Positions 47,212-55,462 of a stretch of DNA of 64,000 nucleotides are shown piece after piece. Below the pieces are notes generated by a model. That model did no database searches, was not told where the DNA came from, and worked only from the letters and a program-made list of their open reading frames with translations. Every line of letters starts with the position of its first letter. Position 1 is the stretch's first letter. The position numbers and the translations under genes were made by a program. Location: positions 111,952 through 175,951 of the forward strand of contig JAGWTH010000003.1 in assembly GCA_028868995.1 (NCBI GenBank), given 5' to 3'. This stretch comes from Burkholderiales bacterium. GTDB lineage: Bacteria > Pseudomonadota > Gammaproteobacteria > Burkholderiales > Burkholderiaceae_C.

Positions 47212-48588
47212 TTGAAACTTCCTACTACCTTTGCGGCCTCCCGCGGCGCGATCGGCCTGATCCTCGCCCTGCTGGCGGCGCTGGTGTTGATCGGGATCAG
47301 CGAGACCGGATATCGCCAGTCCAGCGAGGCCCTGACCCACATCGAGGCGACCACCCGCACCCGCGACCGGGTCAATCGGCTGCTGGAGCAGGTGCTGGAC
47401 GCCGAGACCGGCTCGCGCGGCTTCCTGCTCACCGGCGACCAGCGCTACCTGCAGCCTTACACCGGCGCGGTGGCGAAGATCGGCCAGAGCCTGGAGGACC
47501 TGCGCCGCATCTATCCGCCCGACGGGCCCGAGGCGTCCATCCTCGCGCAGCTGACCCGCGAGGTGCAGCGCAAGCTGGCCGAGATGGACCTCACGGTGCG
47601 CCTGCGCAAGGAGGGCAACGCGGACACCTGGAAGTTCGTGCTGCTCACCGACGTGGGCAAGGAGCGGACGGACGCGATCCGGGAGCTGGCCACGCAGCTG
47701 GTGAAGAGCGCGAACGACGCCATGAACGCCGAGCACGCGCAGGTGCGCCGGTCGCTGGACCTCGCGCGGGCCGGCATCGCGCTGGTCACGGCGGCCGCGC
47801 TCACCGCCTTCTCGCTGTACCTGCGCCAGACGACGCGGCTGAAGCTGGCCGACGAACAGCAGCAGGCGGCGCTGCAGCAGGAACGCGACCTGCTCGAGAC
47901 CCAGGTGCGCGAACGCACGGCGTCGCTGGCGCAGCTGGCCACCCACCTGCAGCAGGTGCGCGAGGAGGAGCGCGGCCACCTCGCGCGCGAGCTGCACGAC
48001 GAACTCGGCGCCCTGCTCACCGCCGCCAAGCTGGACGTCGCCCGCCTGAAGTCCCGCATGGGCGCGCAGCCGCCGGAAGTGACGGAACGCCTGCAGCACC
48101 TGGTGGAGACCCTCAACAGCGGCATCGCGCTCAAGCGCAGGATCATCGAGGACCTGCGCCCGTCCGCGCTCGCGAACCTGGGGCTGGTGCCCTCGCTGGA
48201 GATCCTGGCGCGCGAGTTCTCCGAGCGCTCCGGCATCGAGGTCGCCTGCAGCCTGGAGCCGGTGGACCTGGACGAGGCGAGCCAGCTGACGGTCTACCGC
48301 ACCGTGCAGGAATCGCTCACCAACGCCGGCAAGTACGCCGAGGCGAAGCAGGTCACGATCGGGCTGCACGATTTCCCGAACCACGTGGAGGTGGAGGTGC
48401 GCGACGACGGGCGCGGCTTCGACCTGCGCGGGTCGCGCCCCACCACCCACGGCCTGGCCGGCATGCGGCACCGCGTGGAGGCCGCCGGCGGGCGGCTGGC
48501 CATCCACTCGCAGCCGGGCCGGGGCACCCGCATCTTCGCGAGCCTGCCCAAGGCAGGCGCCGGCGCCCCGGCGCGCATCGCGGCCTAG
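47212..48588 (+). CDS. CHASE3-type sensor histidine kinase, HisKA_3
   Basis: A 458-residue inner membrane kinase. TM1 is at about 13-33, a CHASE3 sensory region at about 38-175 (GSRGFLLTGDQRYLQPY), and TM2 at about 185-202. A coiled coil leads to the NarX-type H-box EERGHLARELHDELGALL with His near residue 262, and an HATPase domain (VRDDGRGFDLRG, GLAGMRHRVEAAGG). HisKA_3 kinases pair with NarL-type regulators, and one is divergent here. The start is TTG (47212) with GAGG 8 nt upstream. Confidence 0.92.
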   Translation: MKLPTTFAASRGAIGLILALLAALVLIGISETGYRQSSEALTHIEATTRTRDRVNRLLEQVLDAETGSRGFLLTGDQRYLQPYTGAVAKIGQSLEDLRRIYPPDGPEASILAQLTREVQRKLAEMDLTVRLRKEGNADTWKFVLLTDVGKERTDAIRELATQLVKSANDAMNAEHAQVRRSLDLARAGIALVTAAALTAFSLYLRQTTRLKLADEQQQAALQQERDLLETQVRERTASLAQLATHLQQVREEERGHLARELHDELGALLTAAKLDVARLKSRMGAQPPEVTERLQHLVETLNSGIALKRRIIEDLRPSALANLGLVPSLEILAREFSERSGIEVACSLEPVDLDEASQLTVYRTVQESLTNAGKYAEAKQVTIGLHDFPNHVEVEVRDDGRGFDLRGSRPTTHGLAGMRHRVEAAGGRLAIHSQPGRGTRIFASLPKAGAGAPARIAA

Positions 48589-48601
48589 CCGGGGACGGGC
48601 G

Positions 48602-49117
48602 TCAGCCCATGACGCGCCGCGTCCGCGCGCCCCGGCGGCGGTCCGCCTTGGGCAGCTCCGCCGCCCGCACCATCGCGTCCGCCCGGTCCTGCAGGGCGGC
48701 CAGCATCGCGTCGAGGCGGCCGGCCTCGTCGGCTCCCAGCGGCGACAGCAGGCCGCGGTTGATCTCGCACACCAGCGGGAACAGCTGGGCGTGCAGCGCC
48801 CGGCCCTGGTCGGTGAGGGCGACGCGCGCCTGCCGCCGGTCGGCGCGGCCGACCTGGCGCCGCACCAGCTTCTTGGCCACCAGGGAGGTCACCGCACGCG
48901 AGGTGCGCGCCCGATCGAGCTGGATGCTGTCGGCGAGCTCGGAGGACAGCAGCTCCGGCTCCCGCGCCAGCCGCGCGATCACCCGCCACTCGCGCCGGGT
49001 GATGCCGAAGCGGCCTTCGCACAGGCGGATGACCATGCTGCCGCCCACCGACAGCAGCCGGCTGAGCTTGTAGAGAAGCAGGTCGTCGAGGCCGCCGGGG
49101 TCGCTCAGGGTGCTCAT
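48602..49117 (-). CDS. MarR-family transcriptional regulator
   Basis: A 171-residue winged-helix regulator. RREWRVIARLAREPELLSSELADS, then RTSRAVTSLVAKKLVRRQVGRADRRQ (in parts) form the helix-turn-helix and basic wing. The C-terminus is Arg-rich. The start at MSTLSDPGG was chosen because the frame upstream reads into the divergent promoter. It likely controls the divergent Bug-protein/sulfatase operon and itself through the dyad at 49133-49158. Confidence 0.9.
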   Translation of the reverse strand: MSTLSDPGGLDDLLLYKLSRLLSVGGSMVIRLCEGRFGITRREWRVIARLAREPELLSSELADSIQLDRARTSRAVTSLVAKKLVRRQVGRADRRQARVALTDQGRALHAQLFPLVCEINRGLLSPLGADEAGRLDAMLAALQDRADAMVRAAELPKADRRRGARTRRVMG

Positions 49118-49132
49118 AGGGGTTAGCGCGAG

Positions 49133-49158
49133 CAATGATTGATTTGAACAATCGATTG
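49133..49158. promoter_or_regulatory. Candidate MarR operator
   Basis: The 92-bp divergent gap contains CAATGATTGATTTG followed by CAATCGATTG, itself a perfect 10-bp palindrome (49149-49158). The AT-rich repeated ATTG/CAAT half-sites stand out in GC-rich DNA and are placed for repression of both directions. Confidence 0.45.
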
Positions 49159-49209
49159 TGCGCCCACTAGAGTGGCACCTGGGCGGACCCCACCGCCAGG
49201 AGACAAGCC

Positions 49210-50160
49210 ATGAAGAGACGAACCGCCGCGGCGGCCCTGCTGGCCCTGCCCGCCTGCGCCCTGCGCGCCCAGACCTCCTCCACCCTGCGCATCGTGACCG
49301 GCTACGCACCGGGCGGCGCCACCGACCGGGTCGCGCGCATCGTCGCCGACAAGCTCCAGCGCAAGCTGGGGATGACGGTGGTCGTGGAGAACAAGACCGG
49401 CGCCGGCGGCCGGATCGCGGCCCAGCAGGTGAAGGCCACGCCGCCCGGCCAGCAGGTGCTGATGGTGGCCAATCCGGCCGTCATGGTGGTGGCGCCCCTG
49501 GTCTTCAAGGACGCCGGCTACGACCCCGAGCGCGACTTCGTGCCGGTCTCGCATGTCAACGACTACGACTTCGCGGTCTCGGTGGGCCCGGCCGTGCCGG
49601 TGCGCGAGCTGCAGCACCTGATCGCCTGGCTGCGCGCCAACCCCGGCCAGGCCAATTTCGGCGTGCCGGCCACCGGCAGCCTGCCGCACTTCGTGGCGCT
49701 GATGCTGGCCGAGAAGGCCGGCGTGAAGGCGCAGGTGGTGGGCTACCGCGGCTCCGCGCCGCTGATCAACGACCTCGTCGGCGGCCAGGTGCCGGTGTCC
49801 ATCGACACGCTGGAGACGGTGCTGCCGCAGCACCGGGCGGGCAAGCTGCGCATCCTCGCGAGCTCCGGCGCCACCCGCGCGCCCATCTCCCCGGACATCC
49901 CCACTTTCAAGGAATCGGGCCTGCCGCTGGTGGCCACCGGCTGGAACGCGTTCTTCGCGCCGGCCACCATGGCCGCCGGCGACGTGCAGCGCTACGCCAG
50001 GGCGATAGCGGAGGTGATGAAGGACCCCGGGACCCAGCGCCAGTTCATGGACGTGCAGATGACGCCGGTGGTCGCGACCCAGGCCCAGACCGTGGCCATG
50101 CTCAAGGCCTACCGCGCCCAATGGGCGCCGGTGGTGCAGAAGTCGGGCTACCAGCCCTGA
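49210..50160 (+). CDS. Bug/TctC family tripartite-type substrate-binding protein
   Basis: A 316-residue periplasmic binding protein. The signal peptide is residues 1-20, then LRIVTGYAPGGATDRVARIVADKL and VVENKTGAGGRIAA, the Bug-family signatures for binding carboxylate ligands. No TctA/TctB membrane subunits are nearby, as is common for the many orphan Bug genes of Burkholderiales. It is the first gene of an operon with a second Bug protein and a sulfatase, so the ligand may be an organosulfate or a product of its hydrolysis; this is inferred. Confidence 0.93.
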   Translation: MKRRTAAAALLALPACALRAQTSSTLRIVTGYAPGGATDRVARIVADKLQRKLGMTVVVENKTGAGGRIAAQQVKATPPGQQVLMVANPAVMVVAPLVFKDAGYDPERDFVPVSHVNDYDFAVSVGPAVPVRELQHLIAWLRANPGQANFGVPATGSLPHFVALMLAEKAGVKAQVVGYRGSAPLINDLVGGQVPVSIDTLETVLPQHRAGKLRILASSGATRAPISPDIPTFKESGLPLVATGWNAFFAPATMAAGDVQRYARAIAEVMKDPGTQRQFMDVQMTPVVATQAQTVAMLKAYRAQWAPVVQKSGYQP

Positions 50161-50170
50161 AGGACACCCC

Positions 50171-51127
50171 ATGAAGAAACTGCTCGCCGCGGCGCTGGTC
50201 GCCGCCGCCTGCCTGCCCGCTTTCGCCCAGGCGCCCGCCTGGCCCGACAAGCCCGTGCGGTTCGTCAACAACTTCCCGGCCGGCGGCCCGTCCGACCTGA
50301 TCGCCCGCTCGCTCGCGGACGTGCTCGCCAAGCAGTTCCACCAGCCCTTCGTGGTGGAGAACAAGGCGGGCGCCAGCGGCAACATCGGCGCCGACGTGGT
50401 GGCCAAGGCCCCGGCCGACGGCTATACCGTGCTGTTCGGCATCGACAGCACCTTCGACGCCAATCCGCACATCTACCCGCACATGCCGTTCCAGCCGGCG
50501 GACCTGCGGCCGGTCATGATCATCGCGTCCTCGGGCCTGCTGGTGGGCGTGCATCCGTCCACTGGCTTCAAGACCCTGGCCGACCTGGTCGCCGCGGCGA
50601 AGACGAAGCACCTGACCTTCAGTTCCGCCGGCAACGGCAGCCCCGGCCACCTCGCGGTGTCGGTGTTCAACGAGGCCACCGGCGCGAAGATCACGCACGT
50701 GCCCTACAAGGGCAACACGCCGGCCGTGCTGGCGGTGCTGTCCGGCGAGGTGACCGGGGGGACGCTGGCGACGCCGGGCATGCTGCCGCACGTCCAGGCC
50801 GGCAAGATCACCGCCCTGGCGGTCACCAGCCACACGCGCTCGACCCTGGCCCCGGAGATCCCCACCGTCGCCGAGGCCGGCCTCCCGCAGCTGGAACAGG
50901 AAGTGCTGTACCTCGCGATGGTGCCGGCGGCCACGCCGGAGCCGGTGGTGCAGACCCTGCAGAAGGCGATGGCCGACGCCCTCGCCCGCGCCGACGTGCG
51001 CGAGCGCCTGCGCAAGCTGGACCTGCACTACGAGGGCATCACCGGCGCGGCCGCGGCGAAGCGGCTGGCGGACCTGTCGCAGCGCTATGGGAAGATCATC
51101 CGCGCCACCGGCATGAAGGTCGAATGA
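50171..51127 (+). CDS. Second Bug/TctC family substrate-binding protein
   Basis: A 318-residue periplasmic binding protein with signal peptide (about 1-20, AACLPAFAQA), VRFVNNFPAGGPSDLIARSLAD and VVENKAGASGNIGADVVAKA. It shares the fold of its neighbour but is clearly divergent, so it is not a recent tandem copy. It begins 10 bp after the first Bug gene and its last codons overlap the sulfatase start by 4 bp. Confidence 0.93.
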   Translation: MKKLLAAALVAAACLPAFAQAPAWPDKPVRFVNNFPAGGPSDLIARSLADVLAKQFHQPFVVENKAGASGNIGADVVAKAPADGYTVLFGIDSTFDANPHIYPHMPFQPADLRPVMIIASSGLLVGVHPSTGFKTLADLVAAAKTKHLTFSSAGNGSPGHLAVSVFNEATGAKITHVPYKGNTPAVLAVLSGEVTGGTLATPGMLPHVQAGKITALAVTSHTRSTLAPEIPTVAEAGLPQLEQEVLYLAMVPAATPEPVVQTLQKAMADALARADVRERLRKLDLHYEGITGAAAAKRLADLSQRYGKIIRATGMKVE

Positions 51128-52467
51128 ACATGAGAACGAAGCGCCCCAACGTCGTCTACATCGTCTGCGACGACCTCGGCTTCGCCGACCTCGGCTGCTA
51201 CGGCGGCCGCGAGGCGGAATTCGGGCCGGTCTCGCCGCGGATCGACGCGCTCGCCGCGGGGGGCATCCGCTTCACCCAGGGCTACTCCAATTCGCCGGTG
51301 TGCTCGCCGACGCGCTTCGCCATCATGACCGCGCGCTACCAGTACCGGCTGCGCGGCGCCGCCGAGGAGCCGATCAACAGCAGGAGCCGCGGCAGCACCA
51401 CGCTGGGCCTGCCGCCCGAGCATCCCACCATGCCATCGCTGCTGAAGCAGGCCGGCTACCGCACGGCGCTCATCGGCAAGTGGCACCTCGGCTACCCGCC
51501 CTACTTCGGCCCGCTGCGTTCGGGCTACGACGAGTTCTTCGGCCCCATGTCGGGCGGCGTCGACTACTTCACCCACTGCAGCTCCGCCGGCCAGCACGAC
51601 CTGTGGTTCGGCGAGGAGGAGAAGGCCGAGGAGGGCTACCTCACCGACCTGATCTCCAGGCGCGCCGTCGACTACATCGACCGCATGGCGGAGCGCAACC
51701 GGGCCGGGGACGAGGCGCCCTTCCTGCTGAGCCTGCACTACACGGCGCCGCACTGGCCCTGGGAGACGCGCGACGACGAGGCGCTGGCGCAGGAGGTGAA
51801 GAACAACCTGTTCCACCTGCACGGCGGCAACATCCACACCTACCGCCGCATGATCCACCACATGGACGAGGGCATCGGCTGGGTGATGGACGCCCTGCGC
51901 AGCCATGGGATGGAGCGCGACACGCTCGTGATCTTCACCAGCGACAACGGCGGCGAGCGCTTCTCCGACAACTGGCCGCTGGTGGGCGGCAAGATGGACC
52001 TCACCGAGGGCGGCATCCGCGTGCCCTGGATCGCCCACTGGCCCGCGGTGATCCGCCCCGGCCAGGTGACCGCGCAGCAGTGCATGAGCATGGACTGGTC
52101 GTCGACCGTGATCGAGGCCGGCGGCGCGCAGGCCGACCCGGCCTATCCGCTGGACGGCGTGTCGCTGCTGCCGGTGCTGCGCGCGCCGGGCCACACCTTC
52201 GCGCGGCCGCTGCACTGGCGCATGAACCACCGAGGCCAGCGCGCGCTGCGCGACGGCGACTGGAAATACCTGCGGGTGGACGGCCACGACTACCTGTTCA
52301 ACATCCCGGCCGACGAGCGCGAACGCGCCAACCTGGCGGGCCGCGAGCCGGCTCGCCTGGCCGACCTGCGCGACGCCTGGGAAGCCTGGAACAACACCAT
52401 GCCGCCGATCCCGGAGGATGCGACGGTCAGCCTGGGCTATTCCGTGAAGGACATGCCCCAGCGCTGA
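51124..52467 (+). CDS. Sulfatase (formylglycine type)
   Basis: A 447-residue arylsulfatase-type enzyme. The metal Asp pair lies in VYIVCDDLGFADLGCYGG. The formylglycine motif is CSPTRFAIMTARYQ, with Cys as the residue to be converted. LIGKWHLGYPP and FTSDNGGERFSDN are further active-site parts. No signal peptide is seen, so it should act in the cytoplasm on an imported ester. A formylglycine-generating enzyme must act in trans. It overlaps the Bug gene by 4 bp (ATGA) and is followed at 62 bp by a SulP transporter. Confidence 0.93.
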   Translation: MNMRTKRPNVVYIVCDDLGFADLGCYGGREAEFGPVSPRIDALAAGGIRFTQGYSNSPVCSPTRFAIMTARYQYRLRGAAEEPINSRSRGSTTLGLPPEHPTMPSLLKQAGYRTALIGKWHLGYPPYFGPLRSGYDEFFGPMSGGVDYFTHCSSAGQHDLWFGEEEKAEEGYLTDLISRRAVDYIDRMAERNRAGDEAPFLLSLHYTAPHWPWETRDDEALAQEVKNNLFHLHGGNIHTYRRMIHHMDEGIGWVMDALRSHGMERDTLVIFTSDNGGERFSDNWPLVGGKMDLTEGGIRVPWIAHWPAVIRPGQVTAQQCMSMDWSSTVIEAGGAQADPAYPLDGVSLLPVLRAPGHTFARPLHWRMNHRGQRALRDGDWKYLRVDGHDYLFNIPADERERANLAGREPARLADLRDAWEAWNNTMPPIPEDATVSLGYSVKDMPQR

Positions 52468-52529
52468 TCCACCCTGAAGGGTCGCGAGCGATTCTTCGGG
52501 TTGGCGGCATACTGGAGCCAAGGCCCACG

Positions 52530-54173
52530 CTGTCCCGCTGGCTCCCCTTGCTGGACTGGCCCCGGCCGACCCGGGAACTCCTGCACCGGGAGGGCATCGC
52601 CGCGCTGACCGTGGCGGTGGTCATGATCCCGCAATCCGTGGCCTATGCGGGCCTGGCCGGCATGCCGCTGGTCACCGGCCTGTACGCGACCCTGCTGCCG
52701 GCGCTGGCCGCCGTGCTGTTCAGCGCCTCGACGCGGCTTTCGGTGGGACCCACCGCCCTGAGCAGCCTGCTGGTCAGCGCATCGCTGGTGGGCCTCGCGG
52801 AACCTGCCAGCGCGCGCTGGCTCGACCTGGCCGTGTGGCTCGCCCTGCTGGCGGGCTTGCTGCAGGTGGGCGTGGGCCTGACCCGTTCGGCCTGGGTGCT
52901 GAACCTGGTGAGCTCGCCGGTGCTCGCGGGCTTCAGCCAGGCGGCGGCGCTGCTGATCATCGCCTCGCAACTGCCCTCGCTCCTCGGCCTCGAAGGATCG
53001 CTGGGCCAGCTGCTGCACGCACCGAAGCCGGACCTGCAGGCACTCGCGTATGGCGTGGTGAGCCTGGTCCTGTTCCTCGTCGCCAGGCGGGTGGCGCCGC
53101 GCCTGCCCATCATGCTGATCGTGCTGGCCGCCGCCGCCGTGGTCGCCTATGCCACCGGCTACTCGCGCGGCGGTGCGGTGGTCGGCCCCCTGCCCCAGGG
53201 CTTGCCTCGGCCCTACTGGCCGGACTGGCCGGGCTGGGACCGCTTCTCCTCGCTCGTCGCCCCGGCCCTGGTGCTGGCGCTCGTGAGTTCGCTGGAAATG
53301 GCCTCGAGCGCCAAGATCGAGAGCCAGCGCGACGGCAAGCGCTGGGACGCGAACCAGGACCTCGTGGGCCAGGGGGTGGGCAAGCTGGCCTCGGCCTTCT
53401 GCGGCGCCTTCGCCACCAGCACCTCCTTCTCCCGCTCGGCGCTCACCCTCTACGCGGGGGCGAAGACCGCCTGGGCGACGGTCATCGCCACCGGGCTCGT
53501 CGTGGTCGTGCTGCTGTACCTCACGCCGGCGCTGTCGCACGTGCCCAAGGCAGTGCTGGCGGCGGTGGTGGTGGCCGCGGTCTCCAGCCTGTTCAAGCCG
53601 CGCACCTTCCTGGCTCTGTGGCGCATCGACCGCGTCGAGGCGGTCACGGCCGGCATCACCTTCGTGGTGACCGTGCTCGCGGCCCCGCACATCTACTGGG
53701 GCGTGCTCACCGGCGTGCTCCTCGGGCTGGGGCACTTCCTGTTCCTGCGCCTGCATCCGCGCATCATCGAGGTCGGCCTGCATCCGGACGGCAGCCTGCG
53801 CGACCGCCAACAGTGGAAGCTGCCACCGCTGGCGTCCGGCCTGTTCGCGCTGCGCATGGACGCGGAGCTGGACTTCGCCTCCGCCACCGACATGGAGCGC
53901 GCCGTCGTCGAACACCTCGCGGCGCATCCCGAGGTGCGGCACGTGTGCCTGTTCGCGCACCCGATCAACCGGGTGGATGCCACGGGCGTCGAGATGTTCA
54001 TGCAGCTGCGCAAGCTGCTCGCGGAGCGCGGCATCACGCTCCACGTCAGCGGCCTCAAGCTGCCGGTGGAGCGCGTGCTGGAGCGCGCCGGGGCGCTGCG
54101 GGACGAGGAGCTGCTGAAGTTGTACCGGACCGACGCCGAGGCGCTGCAGGCCTTCGCGCGGCTGGCGGACTAG
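52530..54173 (+). CDS. SulP family inorganic anion transporter with STAS domain
   Basis: About 547 residues, with 10-12 TM helices and a C-terminal STAS domain (about 430-545). SulP marks are VVMIPQSVAYAGLAGMPLVTGLY, SVGPTALSSLLVSAS, ESQRDGKRWDANQDLVGQG and FATSTSFSRSALTLYAG. STAS-type VDATGVEMFMQLRKLL follows. Likely substrates are sulfate or bicarbonate. No ATG or GTG gives the full N-terminus. CTG at 52530, preceded by GGAGCCAAGG, is my best start; TTG at 52548 is an alternative. It follows the sulfatase and may move the released sulfate. Confidence 0.85.
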   Translation: MSRWLPLLDWPRPTRELLHREGIAALTVAVVMIPQSVAYAGLAGMPLVTGLYATLLPALAAVLFSASTRLSVGPTALSSLLVSASLVGLAEPASARWLDLAVWLALLAGLLQVGVGLTRSAWVLNLVSSPVLAGFSQAAALLIIASQLPSLLGLEGSLGQLLHAPKPDLQALAYGVVSLVLFLVARRVAPRLPIMLIVLAAAAVVAYATGYSRGGAVVGPLPQGLPRPYWPDWPGWDRFSSLVAPALVLALVSSLEMASSAKIESQRDGKRWDANQDLVGQGVGKLASAFCGAFATSTSFSRSALTLYAGAKTAWATVIATGLVVVVLLYLTPALSHVPKAVLAAVVVAAVSSLFKPRTFLALWRIDRVEAVTAGITFVVTVLAAPHIYWGVLTGVLLGLGHFLFLRLHPRIIEVGLHPDGSLRDRQQWKLPPLASGLFALRMDAELDFASATDMERAVVEHLAAHPEVRHVCLFAHPINRVDATGVEMFMQLRKLLAERGITLHVSGLKLPVERVLERAGALRDEELLKLYRTDAEALQAFARLAD

Positions 54174-54207
54174 CGGGGCCGGCGCAGCGGCGGGCGCCAG
54201 GGCCAGG

Positions 54208-55020
54208 TCAGGCGCTGACGATCCACCCTTCCAGCGGATCGAGGTCGGCCGGCAGGCCCCAGCGGGGAGCCCCCTGCTGCGCGGCCCAGGCGGCCTGCAC
54301 CAGGCACAGCACGGCGTCGAGGCTGTCGCCGCTCGCATCGTCCACCAGCGCGTCGCGCTGCGCGTGCGTGAGCTTCAGGCGCAGCGCCAGGCGCGTGCGG
54401 CCCTGCTCCAGCGCGGTGACCAGGTCCTTGCGGGCGATGAGGCGCTCCGGCGTCTGCTTCGCCCGGTCGTCGCTCTTGTAGCTGCGCCGGCCGATCAGCT
54501 CGCGCGCCAGCAGGCCGGGATAGGCCTCCAGCGCCACGCGCCGCGGATCGCCCGCATGCAGGCCCGGCAGGTCCACGCCCGCCTCCAGCAGCAGCGGGAC
54601 CCCCGCGTGCATCATGAAGGCCACCGGCGGGTTCACCCATTTCATCGAGGGACTGGAGCCGGCCAGCCGGTCGAAGCGGCGGTGCGCGAACTTGGCGCCG
54701 GCGGGGCGCGCCGCGCACCAGGCGGCGAAGGTGTCGCGGATCTGAGCGCGCGTGAGGCCCGCGTAATGGCGCATGCACGCCAGCCAGCCGGTGGGCCAGC
54801 CCAGGTGCTCCACCAGCTCGCGCGGCAGGCCGAAAGGGAAGTCGAAGCCGCCGATCCAGGCCTCGCGCAGGCGCAGCCAGTCCGAGAAGGCGGCCAGGGA
54901 CTCGAGCTTCTCCAGGCGCGTGAGCTGCACACGGGGACCGTCGGCCGCGCCGAGCGCCAGCACGATGGGCTTGCGCCGCGTGGGCGCGCTGGAGAAGTCG
55001 CAGCCGACCAGCAGCGTCAT
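54208..55020 (-). CDS. DUF429 domain protein
   Basis: A 270-residue cytoplasmic protein. The N-terminus LLVGCDFSSAPTRRKP and an internal GGFDFPFGLPRELVEHLGWP carry conserved acidic residues, and RVALEAYPGLLARELIG and DSLDAVLCLVQAAWA match DUF429, a predicted RNase H-like nuclease superfamily with no established role. It is 16 bp downstream of the BLUF gene and on the same strand, so it is probably in the folE-BLUF transcript. Confidence 0.85.
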   Translation of the reverse strand: MTLLVGCDFSSAPTRRKPIVLALGAADGPRVQLTRLEKLESLAAFSDWLRLREAWIGGFDFPFGLPRELVEHLGWPTGWLACMRHYAGLTRAQIRDTFAAWCAARPAGAKFAHRRFDRLAGSSPSMKWVNPPVAFMMHAGVPLLLEAGVDLPGLHAGDPRRVALEAYPGLLARELIGRRSYKSDDRAKQTPERLIARKDLVTALEQGRTRLALRLKLTHAQRDALVDDASGDSLDAVLCLVQAAWAAQQGAPRWGLPADLDPLEGWIVSA

Positions 55021-55036
55021 GCCGCGGTGGGCCGCT

Positions 55037-55459
55037 TCAGCCGCGGCCGCAGATGGCGGCCGTGGCCGCCAGGTCCTCCAGCAGCGCCAGGGACACCTTG
55101 CCCGAGACCGCGTACGGGTCGAGCACGGGCAGCTCGGAGTACTTCAGCAGCACGGACTGGTTCAGCCGGGTGGCGTTGACCTGGCCCATGCTCCAGCCGG
55201 CGAAGCGCCGCTCGAAGATCTCCTCGTAAAGCAGCAGCGCGACGTCCTTGTGGCGCGGGTCCGCCTGGATCGTCCCGAACAGCCCGCTGACCTGCATGCG
55301 GCCGCCCTCGATGCATTGCAGGAAGACACCTTCGCCGTAGCAGAGGATGCCGGTGATGCCGCTGATCGCATTGTGCTGGCGCGACTGGGCGAGGATGGAT
55401 TCGATCGCCACGGCGCTCGAATCCACGGCGCGGCTGCAATAGAGGAGTCGGACCAGCAT
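55037..55459 (-). CDS. BLUF-domain blue-light photoreceptor
   Basis: A 140-residue protein made almost only of a BLUF (FAD-binding) domain. The flavin-contacting Tyr is in RLLYCSRAV. The Asn is missing its usual NN form (SRQHNAISGITGIL), and the Gln is in GVFLQCIEGG. The C-terminal FAGWSMGQVNA contains the Trp/Met region. No output domain is fused, so signalling must be through a partner. Its start is 3 bp after the folE stop and DUF429 follows. Confidence 0.92.
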   Translation of the reverse strand: MLVRLLYCSRAVDSSAVAIESILAQSRQHNAISGITGILCYGEGVFLQCIEGGRMQVSGLFGTIQADPRHKDVALLLYEEIFERRFAGWSMGQVNATRLNQSVLLKYSELPVLDPYAVSGKVSLALLEDLAATAAICGRG

Positions 55460-55462
55460 GGC

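Noticed and set aside
47171..47215. 14-codon upstream frame ending TTGA at the kinase start, as a leader peptide
   Set aside because: No ribosome site and no regulatory pattern; the overlap may be by chance.
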